A stretch of DNA of 64,000 nucleotides from Gordionus sp. m RMFG-2023 (GCF_954871325.1 NC_088777.1:27319366-27383365), one strand, 5' to 3'. Counted from the first letter of the stretch, positions 1-12,057 are shown. Notes: generated by a model not told the origin, from the sequence alone. A program made the numbers and translations.

Positions 1-149
1 TAAAAATAATTCTTTTTACTTTATTAAGGGCTCTTTAATGACAATAAGTTTTTTTTAAAAATTATATCATTTATTGATATGTCGCGCAATAGAGGGTTAA
101 TAAAATCCCTACAAAATCTTACCGAAAATTGATATCCCGTCTTTACAGA

Positions 150-670
150 GAATCTTTTATAGAGAATGCAAATATTGAGAAACTTTTATAGAGAATACCA
201 TTTATAAGAATATCGTTTTTTGAGAATGATTTTATAGAGAATTTATTTTATAGAGAGACTTTTATAGAGAAAATAATTATAGAGAATGTTAGAGAATCTC
301 ATTTATTTTTTTAGAAAATCTCGTTTATGGAGAATGATTTTATAGACAATTTATTTTATAGAGACACTTTTAAAGAGAAAACAATTTGGGAGAATGTCGT
401 TTATAGAGAATCTCATTTATAGAGAATGATTTTATAGAGAATTTCGTTTAAGAGAATGATTTTATAGAGAAACGTTTATAAGGAAATTATATAGAATGTC
501 GTTTAAAGAAAATTATTTTATAGAGAATTTTTTACAGAGAATTATTATATAGATAATTCTTTTAAAGGGAATTATTTTATAGATAAGGATTTTATAGAGA
601 TTATTTTATAGATAATTCTTTTAAAGGGAATTATTTTATAGATAAGGATTTTATAGAGATTATTTTATAG
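150..670. repeat. Degenerate tandem array of a TTTATAGAGAAT-like motif
   Basis: The motif TTTATAGAGAAT, with small variants such as TTTATAGAGAATCTC and TTTTATAGATAAGG, recurs dozens of times with irregular 12-30 base spacing. Near the right end a segment of about 55 bases is copied twice in tandem (about 545-605 and 600-660). No reading frame of note lies here. It looks like an old expanded simple repeat. Confidence 0.8.
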
Positions 671-689
671 AAAATGAATTAAGTATTAT

Positions 690-945
690 TTTAGAAAATA
701 AATTTGAAATAAACTTTCTCAAATATGACCATTTACCGTCTAATGATTTTATATAAAATGAATTATGATTAAGTTTATTACTTTATAAATAAATTATTTG
801 AAATAAATTTTAAGTCTCAAATATGACCCTTTACCGTCTAATTTAATTATTTTGGATCCGTTGTTGCTCTTAATAGACAAGATTACATCAAATATAATTT
901 ATTAAAAAAATAGACAAGATTACATCAAATATAATTTATTAAAAA
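690..945. repeat. Short local duplications
   Basis: Two direct duplications are visible. A segment with the core CAAATATGACC and TTTACCGTCTAAT occurs near 718-750 and again near 810-842. A 34-35 base segment with the core ATAGACAAGATTACATC occurs twice in tandem near 876-945. No coding potential was seen. Confidence 0.7.
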
Positions 946-1580
946 TATATTAAAGGATATATAAAAAATAAAGTCGAGGGGTATTATAGATTTATAAAAC
1001 TATAAAATCTTATTTGAATATTACTTTTTATTGCCGTTATGTCTCAGATATTACACCACTCCATAAATCTAGAGAAGCTACTCAATAAAGCTATTATAGA
1101 AAAAGATTTTATAGAGAAAGAAATAATGGTGTTAATTTAAGATTATTGGATATCAGGGTAAAATTACTTATTCTGAGATTTTACCATAATTTAATTTAAT
1201 CTGGATTATCTACTCAATAAGAGGAGATTATTTAAATTATAATGTAGAATATTTTATTTTTGTATAGAGATACGAAATATCAAACATATTTAGGAAAGGG
1301 AAACATCAAAGTAGTCTAAAAATTTCCAATAAAAACAATGTCCTATACCATCACTTGGAAAGCAATAAGATTACAAAAATTAAGGTATTTACAAAAATAA
1401 ATTATACTAAGTTAACTCCCTAAATACCAAAGTATCAAAGCTATAAAAAAAATTCATTTTTCTTTATTAATGCATTAGTATAAACATATTTATATATGAA
1501 GATTTCAAAAAAAGTTATTCATTTTATGATTTTTTTGATATTCCAAATATTAAACATTGGAAGATAACGAGTTCATTTGT
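946..1580. other. AT-rich non-coding stretch
   Basis: No reading frame, RNA gene or recognisable repeat was seen here beyond low-complexity AT runs and a few scattered copies of the TATAGAGAA motif. Confidence 0.5.
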
Positions 1581-1583
1581 TGG

Positions 1584-2620
1584 TTAAATAATTTTGAGCA
1601 TTTTATAAGGTACGTCATGTTTATCATACTTATATGTCGTATTTATTTTGCACCATTTGCAACGATCGTGACGATTGGCTGGCATATGACTCATCTCTAC
1701 CTTTCGGTTTAATGAATTAGGCATCTTGATGGGCCAAGGCGGTATCATTTTCAGGTACATTAAAATCAAAAATCGCACAATAAATTTTACGAATAGAAAG
1801 TTAGACATTTCCACCAAAAAATATGTATTCATCAAGTATCTACAATACATAAATTAAAAATGTTATCAAATAAGCACCGCCCCCATTTTTTGCTGTGCAG
1901 TTGGGGACCATAATCGCTTAAAAATCTATCGAATAAATCGACACCTCCTATATGTTAATTATGAGGTAATCGGTTAATAGATATAAATATATACCTTATG
2001 TTCAGAATTCCATCGCTTAACTTTATTTAGAGGATATATTCCTAATTATTCACCTTTGCTATTGGATGACTCAGAGCAATCTTTTTATCAATGAAGATTT
2101 CATAAGATCTTCTGGGACTCTTTATCATTAGTTTTTGCTCCAATGACATTTTTGGTTCGATTTATGCGGATTGTTCCTGTACAACGTGAACCCTTTTCTC
2201 CTAGCTGCATAAATTTGTGGAAGTGAAAAAATTATCAAAGAATAGTGCATATTCTTGTACATTAGAAATAACAGCTGTTAATTTTGTCACCACTCTTTCA
2301 AAGGGCAAGCTTTATCCTTCATAGAATAAATATCAAAAGCAAAAGGATATTCACAAGATGAAGATACCCAAACTTTTATACCAATTTTACTCGCTTTCCT
2401 CGTTTGTACATCTTTATAGTTTGGTTTCCATAATAGGGGATTGTATATTTTCAGCAATAATATCTACTAATGGTCTGATCTTCACTAATTTATCAGTTTT
2501 ATCTATATCGAAATTGTGTGAGATGATATCTTGATCTATACCTTCTTCGTCTGTGACGTATATTATCTGGTGGTAACATACAATAATTTTATGTTAATCA
2601 TCATCCGAATTTTCTAATTA
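1584..2620 (-). pseudogene. piggyBac-type transposase relic
   Basis: Read on the minus strand, the stretch about 2,530 to 2,080 gives in several frames the piggyBac order: KIRPLVDIIAENI, then a KxGxKVWV-like block, YPFAFDIYS, an FDNFFTS-like block and a RCTGTIRIN-like block. Further down, near 1,640-1,680, the short ORF ends with RCKWCKINTTYKYDKHDVP, which resembles the C-terminal cysteine-rich domain of piggyBac transposases. The DDE-type transposase would have cut and pasted at TTAA. The copy is broken by multiple frameshifts and stops and cannot be active. TTAA-flanked ends were not located. The assignment rests on motif order recognised by eye. Confidence 0.7.
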
Positions 2621-2639
2621 TGCTTCTAAAGCTGCTTTA

Positions 2640-3300
2640 AATGAATGAATTTCATGCTGGCAATAAAAAAAAAATTATTGCAAATTAAAATTTGAAATTT
2701 AGATATCGATATTTACCAATGTTTGAAAAATGTAACTAATATTTTACCTCTTAGGGAAATAAATACCTTTGAGAGGCTAATATTTTAATCAATTATAATT
2801 AGGAATATGTTACTAAAATATATTTTTTTTAATTAAAATTTTATCTAAACTAATTTTTCTTTAAAGTTTTTTATTGAAAAAATATCAAGAAATTAAAACT
2901 TTAAAATCTTATAGATTTTACAAAATAAGTTCAAAAATTTTTTGTTTACATTTTTGGAAAGAAATAGATATGGCGAGACAAGCCACATCCTTTTTTAATT
3001 TATAAATTACAAAACAAAAGAATTATTTAGTGACATAGTTGATGTTCCAATCAAACGTTGGTGATTAATAAATAGGTTAAGTAAAAATCTTATAGCTTAA
3101 CTATTTTATTGCGCAAATTCTTTATTAAATATGCCAAATTTTCAATTTTTTTTGTATCAAATAAAATTAATTCAAAATTGTTAAATTAACCAAAAATATA
3201 TAATTTTTATTCATAATAAATGCATATAAATATTGTATATAATATAAGAATGTAAATTAATATATAATAAAATAATTTAATATTTAATTATAGATTTAAA
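2640..3300. other. AT-rich non-coding stretch
   Basis: Poly-A and poly-T runs and AT-rich sequence. I see no gene, RNA or clear repeat. Confidence 0.5.
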
Positions 3301-3317
3301 TGACTATGGTAATCTAA

Positions 3318-3405
3318 CATGGGCCTTGAATAGTAATCTTTGATTATTCTATACATTCTTTGAACTCTTTTTTTATATTGTTATTTTGAGAGCGGAGCCA
3401 ATAGT
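3318..3405. repeat. Dispersed repeat, copy 1
   Basis: About 70 bases around the core CCTTGAATAGTAATCTTTGA are closely similar to a second copy at about 24,447-24,515. Both continue through TTCTATACA and CTTTGA to TTTTGAGAG. The family is unknown; two copies in one window suggest a high-copy dispersed repeat. Confidence 0.6.
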
Positions 3406-3572
3406 CCCAAAGAATATAGCGCCAATTTATAGCAATTAAGACTATATTTATCTTTGAGAGCTAAAAATTAAATAAGGTTTTTTAAAATTTTAAATAACAT
3501 ATTTCATATACTTTTAATAAATTTCCAAATTGTTGGATGATGGGAACTTATATAGGAAGAAAAAATCCGGTG

Positions 3573-4200
3573 TCAACCTTCTACAGCATTGTTGGCATTT
3601 GGAACTCGCATCAGAGTAGAATCATAGCAATTCCATAATGAAATACCAAACAATGGGGATCTGCTTTCCATTGTTATCATTTTACCTATCCATGTCCCTT
3701 CGAAGTATTTTATCAAAGGTTGGAGAATATCTATCTTGATAGAATTCAGAACCTCGAATACATGGATTATGTCATCCATTACCAAATATGCCAGTGACAA
3801 TAACATCTTAATTTGCAAAGCAAAATTAGGCTCTGTCTTATATTATGAAAGAACCATCCTCGACTATCAGCCAACGGAAAAGATTGATTTAAAGCTGATA
3901 TGGCTGCCAATTCAAAGTCTATCATTATAGACATAGGATAAAGATGAATACCAAAATTTTTAACTTTATCGAAAATATATAAATAATCTTGATGGCAACG
4001 CGAGGCTACAAGGATATAAACGACAGGAATAATCGTGTCGTATTTTATCCCATGGATGGTATAGATTTGTTGGAAGAGTGAAGGGCATGTTTTGAAGGTG
4101 CCACCTGCGTACTATTTGTCGCACGTTGATAGGAACTGTATATTTTTTATTGTCGAAATATTAGGCATTAATAATCATGGTGATCGCTATTGTATACTAA
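3573..4200 (-). pseudogene. MULE-type transposase relic
   Basis: The 81-residue minus-strand frame at 3,573-3,818 contains LIKYFEGTWIG, PLFGISLWNCYD and, at its end, NANNAVEG. This resembles the C-terminal part of MULE-domain transposase proteins, which commonly read FExTWIG, then F.ISLWNxYD, then RTNNAVEGWH. Upstream on the same strand (to about 4,200) other frames give fragments such as CPSLFQQIYTIHG and MSIMIDFELAA, in the order expected of a MULE catalytic core. The copy is broken by several stops and frameshifts. Termini and target duplication (usually 8-10 bases in this superfamily) were not found. Confidence 0.65.
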
Positions 4201-5577
4201 GAGTTGTTCCTCATTATTATTTATTTAATATTCAAAAGGGATTATTAGGTCAATTAAACTAACAGGAATAGAAAGCGCCCTTCATACTAGGCGTCTTTTT
4301 CTTTAAATTGTTCTTTTAATTAAGGAACAACTTGGTATTCTCACCATAGCTGCAGTAAATATATTTGCTATTATATTATGTAGAGTTTGCGAGGTAGATC
4401 TCTTTTAATTTATTCTATTTATTTTTTTTCTTGTTTCAATATCCGCGATGTCTGGGTACATGGTTGTGCATTTGATTATAAAATATGAGAACTCCTGATT
4501 TTGTTCTTGCGAGTCCATTGCTGTCTCCCAATTAGAATTGAACACAATGCCAATAACTGATATCGTTAATATACTTCTTTCTTTGAAAATGAAATAATTC
4601 AAAAATTAATAATTGATTATTTTACTGCTTAAAATAAATCAGCCATTAAAATATAAATATGGTTTTGTATAAAAAAATTTGATTGCAAAATTAAATGAAT
4701 ATTTTTCTTATATCCATCCTTTATTTATTGACTAAATGGTAAGAATACAAAGTACATCACAGAATAATGTTTTATTGTTAAATTTTTTTTATATTTCGAA
4801 AACCGTTGAAAAACCTCTAAATTGTAGTTTAAATTTAAAAAAAATATTTCGATTTCAAAATTAAATACAAAATTAAATAATAATTCTTCTTAAACCCTAC
4901 TAAATATAAATGATTTAGAGACACTTTATCATGCGACACTTTATCACGCAGCAGTCATGGTAAAAACATTTTATATGAATAAAGATTTTAGTAAAGAAGT
5001 GCCAATTGAATAAAAACTTATTTTATATATTCATAATGATTTATATTCTAATTTTGAAGAAACTTGTGGTGAAATAAAAGTGAGATTTAGTTAATTTGAT
5101 TATGACCAAAAATTATGTCTTAGCTAGAGACTAGAAAATTAAATTTTTAAATTAATATTGATAGCGGAGCTAAATAAAAGGTCTCATTTATCTCTGTTAC
5201 TTCAATAACTATCTGTGGATGACATTAGTAAATTCTAAATAATTTATTTTATTTTTAATTCAATTAAATTGTAGATTGTAAATCAAATTCAAAATGTTGT
5301 CTTGATAAAATTTATCAAAAAAATATAAAATATGGCCTAGGATGCTTATGATTGAAATAGGTTAAATAATATTTTATTTAAAAAATTTTTTATTTTATTT
5401 ATATAATTTTTAAATGACAAATAAATTTTAAAAACAAATGTAGGCTTAATTCTCTAATTTTTATAATTAAGATATTATATAAAAATAGATAATATTTTCT
5501 TTATTTATTTAAAATTTCCTCGCTTATATGCTTTGGTACAAAAAGATTTATTCAAGAGCATTGTAGTTGGTATAGTG
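4201..5577. other. AT-rich stretch with no supported gene
   Basis: A 65-codon minus-strand frame at 4,405-4,602 has no recognisable motif. The rest is AT-rich with long A and T runs. Nothing here can be assigned. Confidence 0.45.
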
Positions 5578-5660
5578 CAGTGGCGTAGCCAGGATTTATC
5601 CATGAGGGGATGGGAGGGGTTTGAAATTTTTTGGGGAGCGAAGCCCCCAAACTCTACTTT
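5578..5660 (+). mobile_element. hAT-type terminal sequence, lone left end
   Basis: CAGTGGCGTAGCCAGGA at 5,578-5,594 is a typical hAT terminal inverted repeat and nearly matches the ends of the element at 15,548-16,620. As in that copy it is followed by a G-rich stretch and a GGGGxxCGAAGCCCCC-like inverted motif. No matching right end was found downstream, where AT-rich sequence and the 66-bp satellite follow, so this is a truncated or decayed non-autonomous copy. Confidence 0.7.
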
Positions 5661-6194
5661 TAAATATTGGCAATATTATGTGCTTTATTAGTGTCTAATC
5701 ACTATAGTAACAAGCATGAATAAAAAAAATATTAGTAATAATTTTGGCTAAATTTATGATTAATAAGCGACTGAACACTGAAAACATTATTCTAAAAATT
5801 TAATCTATGTTTAGTCAATTGTAAATTAATCTATATAGTTTAGAAAGAAAAAAATTTGCTCCCCGAACCTTACATTTTTTAAGATCACTCAATATACCTG
5901 ATTGAGTGTTAAAAATAATTCTTTTTTAAATTTTAGATATAGATTTTATTTATTATTAAAATACTTTAGTATAAATAAAATCTCTTTATTTAACTATGCA
6001 TTTATTTTAATGATAATATACAATAAAATAAATTTCAAAATGTAGAAATTTTTATGCAGATTACTATATTAAAAATTTATTGTAAATAACTATATTTAAA
6101 AAATATATAATTCAAAAAAATATAAGTAATTCTTGTACGGTATTTTAAAAAATATAATTTAACAATTATAATTAATGATTTACATATATTTTTA

Positions 6195-6800
6195 AGTAAA
6201 AAAAAAAGCGCTATTAAGTTAAAACGGTAAAGCGTTGATAAATTTTTCAGATATTGTCAAGCGAAAAAAGCGCTGACATAATAAATTAAAACGGTAAAGC
6301 GTTGATAAATTATCAAATAGTGTCAAGCGAAAAAAGCGCTGTCATAATAAGTTAAAACGGTAAAGCGTTGATAAATTTTCAAATATTGGAAAAAGCGCTG
6401 ACATAATAATTTAAAACGGTAAAGCGTTGATAAATTTTCAGATATTGTCAAGCGGAAAAAGCGCTGACATAATAAATTAAAACGGTAAAGCGTTGATAAA
6501 TTATCAAATAGTGTCAAGCGAAAAAAGCGCTGACATAATAAATTAAAACGGTAAAGCGTTGATAAATTATTAAATAGTGTCAAGCGAAAAAAGCGCTGAC
6601 ATAATAAATTAAAACGGTAAAGCGTTGATAAATTTTTCAGATATTGTCAAGCGGAAAAAGCGCTGACATAATAAATTAAAACGATAAAGCGTTGATAATT
6701 TTTCAGATATTGTCAAAGCGAAAAAGCGCTTACACAATAAGTTAAAACGGTAAAGCGTTGATAAATTTTCAGATAAGGTCAAAACGAAAAAAGCGCTAAT
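6195..6800. repeat. 66-bp satellite array, about 9-10 units
   Basis: AAAGCGCT recurs at 6,206, 6,267, 6,333, 6,392, 6,458, 6,524, 6,590, 6,657, 6,723 and 6,790, so the spacing is 66 or 67 bases with two short exceptions (61 and 59). Each unit also contains AAAACGGTAAAGCGTTGATAA and a TATTGTCAAGCG block. An 86-codon minus-strand frame that crosses the array is a by-product of the repeat and not a gene. Confidence 0.92.
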
Positions 6801-6810
6801 ACAATTAAAA

Positions 6811-7095
6811 GTGAAACGAATAAGCGCTGTAGAATTTACAAGAATTAGTAAGGCGGAAAGAACGTTAAAACAAATAAAATTGAGGCGAATAAAACGCTGT
6901 AGATTTGTAAAAATTTTTAAAACTAATAAAGCGCTGTTACAAAGGAAATCGAAACGAATAAAACGCGGGAGATTCGCAAATATTTTTAAAGCTAGTAAAG
7001 CGCTATTTAAAAAGAAAATAAAGCGAATAAGTCGCTTGATATTTTCAAATATTATCAGAGCTAGTAAAACGCTATTACAAAAATTATATCAGTAG
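6811..7095 (+). repeat. Diverged satellite extension with an open basic frame
   Basis: The array continues here in diverged form. GCGCT-like blocks recur, giving an open frame of 94 codons made of about four imperfect repeats of roughly 23 residues (core KRIKRxRFxNIFKASKALxxK). The predicted peptide is very basic and repetitive. I regard it as an open stretch of satellite and not a demonstrated gene, because the better-conserved satellite next to it is not coding in this frame. It lies directly upstream of the Ty3/gypsy element. Confidence 0.55.
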
Positions 7096-7293
7096 TGTAA
7101 GATTATTAGTTAAATTGCTGAAATTTAAAACGAATATATCATACAAAGAATATTAGTGATATATAAGTTTTGGCCATTATATTTATGTATATGTGCTTTA
7201 TAGGAATATTCACAGTCCTAATCATATCTTATCTCTTAACTCTCCAAGTGATAAAAATTTTTATTATAAAAGTTATAGTTAATTTCTTGTGAA

Positions 7294-8073
7294 TTGATTA
7301 TGAAAAGTTTGAAATTTATAAAATACTGGGAGATCCAGTATAATATTCTTGGAGCACTTGTTATTTTAATAATTTGGATATGTAGTTTAATTTTTGCAAG
7401 AAGAATTAGAAGGAGTAGGAATGTAAGGATTAAGGGTCAAACATTGACCATCGAAGGACATAATGGAGAAGAAGATGTGATGGGTAAGGTAACATGGTTA
7501 CCTGTACAGGAATTGATCAAAGGATGGACTGATAGTAGCCTAGGAGAGTTGAATATAAATGATAGGATTGATAACATGCAAAAAAGAGACCGTTATAGAG
7601 GGTCGGGATATAACAATCAATTGGGGCCATATAGATGGTCAAGAGAAAATTATCAGGGAAGACGAGTGGAAATAAGGCCAGGTTTTAATCCACGGGGAAA
7701 AGAAAATCTAAATTGTTATAATTGTGGAAAACAGGGTCATATGGTAAGAGATTGCCAAGAAACGAAATGTTTCGAATGTGGAAAATTTGGACATATAGCT
7801 CCTTATTGCCCGGAAAAACGTGATAAATTACGTTGTGCGGGTTGTGGACGATTTGGTCATAATAAGGAAGAATGCAATGTTGCCAATTTTAATACAAGGG
7901 GCGGTTTTCCACAGAGAGATATGGTTCAAATTGCTCCAAATGTAAGAATTCTTGAGAGCGGGAAAAATGAGGATATAGAAATATCCAATTTAACGGAGAA
8001 TAAAAGTTTAAATAATATATGTTTTCGATGCCGCAAGGAAGGGCATGTGGCGAGAGAATGTCAGTATTTGTGA
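7294..8073 (+). CDS. Gag-position protein, membrane segment plus four zinc knuckles (element remnant)
   Basis: 259 residues. A hydrophobic stretch at about residues 17-35 (ILGALVILIIWICSLIFA) is followed by a basic patch (RRIRRSRN), as in a signal-anchor. The second half carries four CCHC knuckles: CYNCGKQGHMVRDC, CFECGKFGHIAPYC, CAGCGRFGHNKEEC and, at the C-terminus, CFRCRKEGHVAREC. Such knuckles bind nucleic acid in retroelement nucleocapsids. I see no stretch resembling a capsid domain, and the protein is short for a full Gag. The related elements in this window also start with a membrane segment. Function beyond nucleic-acid binding is unknown. Confidence 0.8.
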   Translation: MIMKSLKFIKYWEIQYNILGALVILIIWICSLIFARRIRRSRNVRIKGQTLTIEGHNGEEDVMGKVTWLPVQELIKGWTDSSLGELNINDRIDNMQKRDRYRGSGYNNQLGPYRWSRENYQGRRVEIRPGFNPRGKENLNCYNCGKQGHMVRDCQETKCFECGKFGHIAPYCPEKRDKLRCAGCGRFGHNKEECNVANFNTRGGFPQRDMVQIAPNVRILESGKNEDIEISNLTENKSLNNICFRCRKEGHVARECQYL

Positions 8074-8179
8074 CTATATGATAGTAAAAGATATACCACA
8101 GAAGTCGAGAAGCGGTGGGTCAAAGAAAGGGAAAAATTTAATTATGGGAATAAAAGGGAGAAGTCGAAATGTATAAATA

Positions 8180-11100
8180 TGATCCAAGAGGAAGTAGTGC
8201 ATGATCCTTGCCCTAGAGTATGGATTAATTTGAATGGGAATATGGTTTGCATGTTATTTGACACCGGGGCAGCTCTCTCCGTAATGGGATATGAGAAATT
8301 TCGAAGTATTTGGTCGGAGGGAATGATTAAAAGCGAAGACATCAAGATCCGGCAGTTGGATGGATCAGAAGTAGCCGTGATGGGAAGAGTAGAATTAAAA
8401 GTGATGTTGGACAATAGAGTAGATATTGGATTTATGGATAATTAATCGAAGAATAGAGACCGTATTGGGATGGGACTGGATCACGCGAATAGGTCCAGAT
8501 TGTAATTTTTGGGGTGTATTTGCTTGGTGCGGTATATTTGTACCTATTGAAAGAAATGAGGGGAATCAATATATGAATTATTGGTATAGAGATAAATTAC
8601 CTGGAATTGAAACCTTTTTGGGGGAAGAAAAGGGTGAAAAAGGAAATATCGGGGGGAATTATAGGGGAGATATCGGGGGGAATTATAGGAGAGATATCGG
8701 GGGGAATTATAGGGGAGATATCGGGGGGAATTATAGGGGAGATATCGGGGAGAATAATAGGGGAGATATCGGGGGGAATTATAGGGGAGATATCGGGGGG
8801 ATTTATAGGGGAGATATCGGGGGGAATTATAGGGGAGATATCGGGGAGAAATATAGGGGAGATATCGGGTAGAAATATAGGGGAGATATCGGGGGGAATA
8901 ATAGGGGAGATATCGGGGGGAATTATAGGGGAGATATCGGGGGGAATTATAGGGGAGATATCGGGGAAAATAATAGGGGAGATATCGGGGGGAATTATAG
9001 GGGAGATATCGGGGGGAATTATAGGGGAGATATCGGGGGGAATAATATGGGGAGATATCGGGGGGAATAATAGGGGAGATATCGGGGGGAATTATAGGGG
9101 AGATATCGGGGGGAATGATAGGGGAGATATCGGGGGGAATTGATAGGGGAGATATCGGGGGGAATTATAGGGGAGATATCGGGGGGAATAATAGGGGAGA
9201 TATCGGGGGGAATTATAGGAGATATCGGGGGGAATAATAGGGGAGATATCGGGGGGAATTATAGGGATTGTCGCGACTTTAAGAGAAAAGAGGGAAGAGA
9301 GGATGCTGAAAGGAAGGAAGAAATTAATTATAATGAAGAATTAGAAGTAAAACTAGATGAAATTTCAAAGGGTGAAACAAAGTTGCAGAAAGAATGGTCG
9401 AAAAATGATGGTATGCAAGGAAATACCAAAAGAATATATAATCAAGAAATAATAATGAAGGAGGAAGAGACAGGGCGACAAAAAGACGAGGAATTTCGAA
9501 ATGAAGAAATGGAATTTGCGATAATAAAGGTGCAAGAGGGAGTGCGGAGATTGGTGAATAATTATAAGGAAATCTTTGAAGAAAGTTTGGGATGCCTAAG
9601 AGATTATGAGGTAGATATCAAATTGAAGGAGGGACATGCACCAAAATTTTGTGCGTTACGGCGAATACCGTTTGAATGGCGAAATGAAGTGAACAAGGAG
9701 TTAGATCAATGGGTGCAAAAAGGCATAGTATGTCCTGTTGAATATAGCGAATGGGCGACACCATTGGTACCGGTGAAAAAGGCCAACGGAAAGCTCCGTT
9801 TATGCGTAGATTTTCGGGTCACGTTAAATCCGTGGGTGGTGGAAGTGAAATATCCCTTGCCGCGAATTGAGGAAATATTAGCCAGTCTCAAAGGAAGTAA
9901 ATATTTTTCAAAAGAGGATTTTTCAAATGCCTACCTACAATTGCGGGTGAAGCCAGAGGTGCAGCGTCTATTGGCTATCACTACGCCGAAGGGATTGTTT
10001 GCGTTCTGTAGATTGCCATTTGGACTTAGCGTGTCGGCTCCGATTTTTCAACGAACAATGGCAGCTGTTTTCCAAGGTCTAGAAGGAGTGTTTTATTACA
10101 TGGATGATGTATTAGTAATGGGAGAAACTCCTGAACAGCATGAGCAAAGGTTGGAGGAGGTTTTCAAAAGAATCAGGGATAAAGGGTTGCGGGCAAGCGC
10201 CGAAAAAAGTGTATTAGGAGTGTCTGAGGTTATATATTTGGGTCATAAAATCAATGGAAAGGAGGTTAAGCCGTTGGACAAAAATATGGCGAGCATAACA
10301 AGCATGTTGAGACCTAATAATAAAGTGGAAGTACAAGCTTTCTTGGGAATGGTAAACTATTATCACCGTTTTGTGGAGGGTTTTGCCTGGATAGCGGCAC
10401 CATTATATAAATTATTAAAAAAGGGAGAAAAGTTTATATGGCAAGATGAGCAGGAAGAGGCCTTTGAAGAGTTGAAAAGTAAAATCGGAAAGGAACCTAT
10501 CTTAGTATGCTTTAATAACGATTTGGAAGTCATATTGTCCGTGGATGCTTCAAATAGAGGTGTGGGTGGAGCCTTGCTTCATTACATAGACGAACTGGAG
10601 AGACCTATTTTGTTTTTCTCAAGAATTTTCAAAGCGGCAGAGACAAGGTATTCGGTAATCGAACAAGAGGCTTTGGCTGTTATTTTTGGATTGACCAAGT
10701 GCCGGGAATACTTAATTGGACGCAGATTTATAATCTACACAGATCACAAACCTTTAGTCCATCTTTTCAAAAAGGATAATAAGGAACTGATGTTGTCTCC
10801 TCGTTTACAAAGATGGTTATTACTGGTTGGCAGTTTTGATGTGCAGGTGAAATATAGGCGGGGAAGGGAAAACTATTTACCTGATATTTTGTCACGATGT
10901 GGGGCGGGAGAAGATGAAAGTGAAATAGGATCCAAAGAAGTGGAAGAAAGGAAAGAAATGGGACTAATTCGAGCGATAGCGAAGATAGCTAGAGGTGGTC
11001 CAGTGACTTGGGAGGAACTAAGAAGAATCACCGTGAAAGATCGCGAACTAACGAGAATTAAAAGGAGTGTTAGGGGAAAGAGACCGTGGAGAGAGGGAGA

Positions 11101-11990
11101 TAAACATTTTAAGTGCATGGAAAAAGAGCTTTCCATAAGTTCGAGGAAACCGGGGGGTAGTACCATTGAAATTGAGAGGCGCAGTGTTATCTATGATACA
11201 CGCTGGACATCAAGGGATTGAGCGAATAAAGCAATGGGGGCGTGAGTATGTGTGGTGGCCTGGCATGAATAAGGAAATTGAAAATATTTGCCGAGGTTGT
11301 TTGATGTGTAATTCATGGGCCAGTATGCCTCGTAAAGACAAGAGAAGCGTTTGGCCAAAGGTGGTACGACCTTGGGAGAGAATTCATTTAGATTTTCTCG
11401 ACTTTGAAAACAAGATATACCTCCTGGTGGTTGATGCTTTTTCCAAATGGATAGAGTAAAGAAGTGAGGGGGTTGACAACTCAAGTCGTGATAAATGTTA
11501 AAAAAACTTTAGGCCCGATTTGGAGTACCTAATATAATAGTTTCGGATGGGGGTCCGGCCTTCATAAGTGGTCAATTCAAGTTATTCTGTAAGGAAACAG
11601 GGGCGAAACATGTTTTAACGCCGCCATACCATCCGAGCTCGAACGGACAGGCAGAAAGAATGGTAGCACTTGTTAAGAGCTGGTTAAGAAAATCAAAGAA
11701 TGGAGGTGGGGAAACTTGGATAGCCGTAGCCTATTACAACAACAGTCGAAAGGGAGAGGAACAGTCTCCAGCAGAGAAGTTTTTAGGGCGGCGAACCAGG
11801 ATATTATTGGATTTATTAAAACCAATACTACATCCAGAGGTGGAGAGGGAGATAATTGAGAAACCTCAATTTATGGTGGGACAAACTGTGTGGGCAAGAA
11901 TATATGGAAGTACAAGAAGGTGGGAGTCAGGGGTGATCGTAGAAAACATTGGAAATAAATTAAGTCGAGTAAAATTGTCTAAATAAAGAG
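8180..11990 (+). pseudogene. Ty3/gypsy Pol region: protease, RT, RNase H, integrase
   Basis: The protease signature LFDTGAALSVMG lies near 8.26 kb. A Gly-rich minisatellite follows, then the reverse transcriptase with LVPVKKANGKLRLCVDFR, LPFGLSVSAPIFQR and YMDDVLVMG (about 9.7-10.3 kb). RNase H follows with LSVDASNRGVGGALL and YTDHKPLVHLF. Integrase comes last, with the zinc-binding block HAGHQG...CRGCLMC, DAFSKWIE and PPYHPSSNGQAERMV (about 11.2-11.7 kb). The order PR-RT-RH-IN is that of Ty3/gypsy Pol. The region is a fossil with a few breaks. Confidence 0.9.
8643..9267 (+). repeat. 24-bp minisatellite inside the Pol region
   Basis: About 26 copies of a 24-base unit with the core GGGGAGATATCGGGGGGAAT are arrayed head to tail between the protease and reverse transcriptase parts. 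The period is exactly eight codons, so each frame reads as a repeated octapeptide: GEISGGII-like in one, RGDIGGNY-like in another. It is by far the most G-rich tract in the window. The two related minus-strand elements do not have it, so it probably arose in this copy or sublineage. Confidence 0.95.
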
Positions 11991-12057
11991 AAGGAATAAG
12001 GCATCGGGACCAACTAAAACGGGAGCTGGAGCCAGGAAGATTACGATCATGTGTTTA

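Noticed and set aside
6323-6583. 86-codon minus-strand frame with repeated LSTLYRFNLLCQRFF
   Set aside because: It is the complement of the 66-bp satellite; the repeat period is a multiple of three, so the frame stays open by construction.
7081-7293. 5' LTR of the plus-strand Ty3/gypsy element
   Set aside because: I compared this stretch by eye with the T-rich sequence after 13,790 and saw no shared segment.
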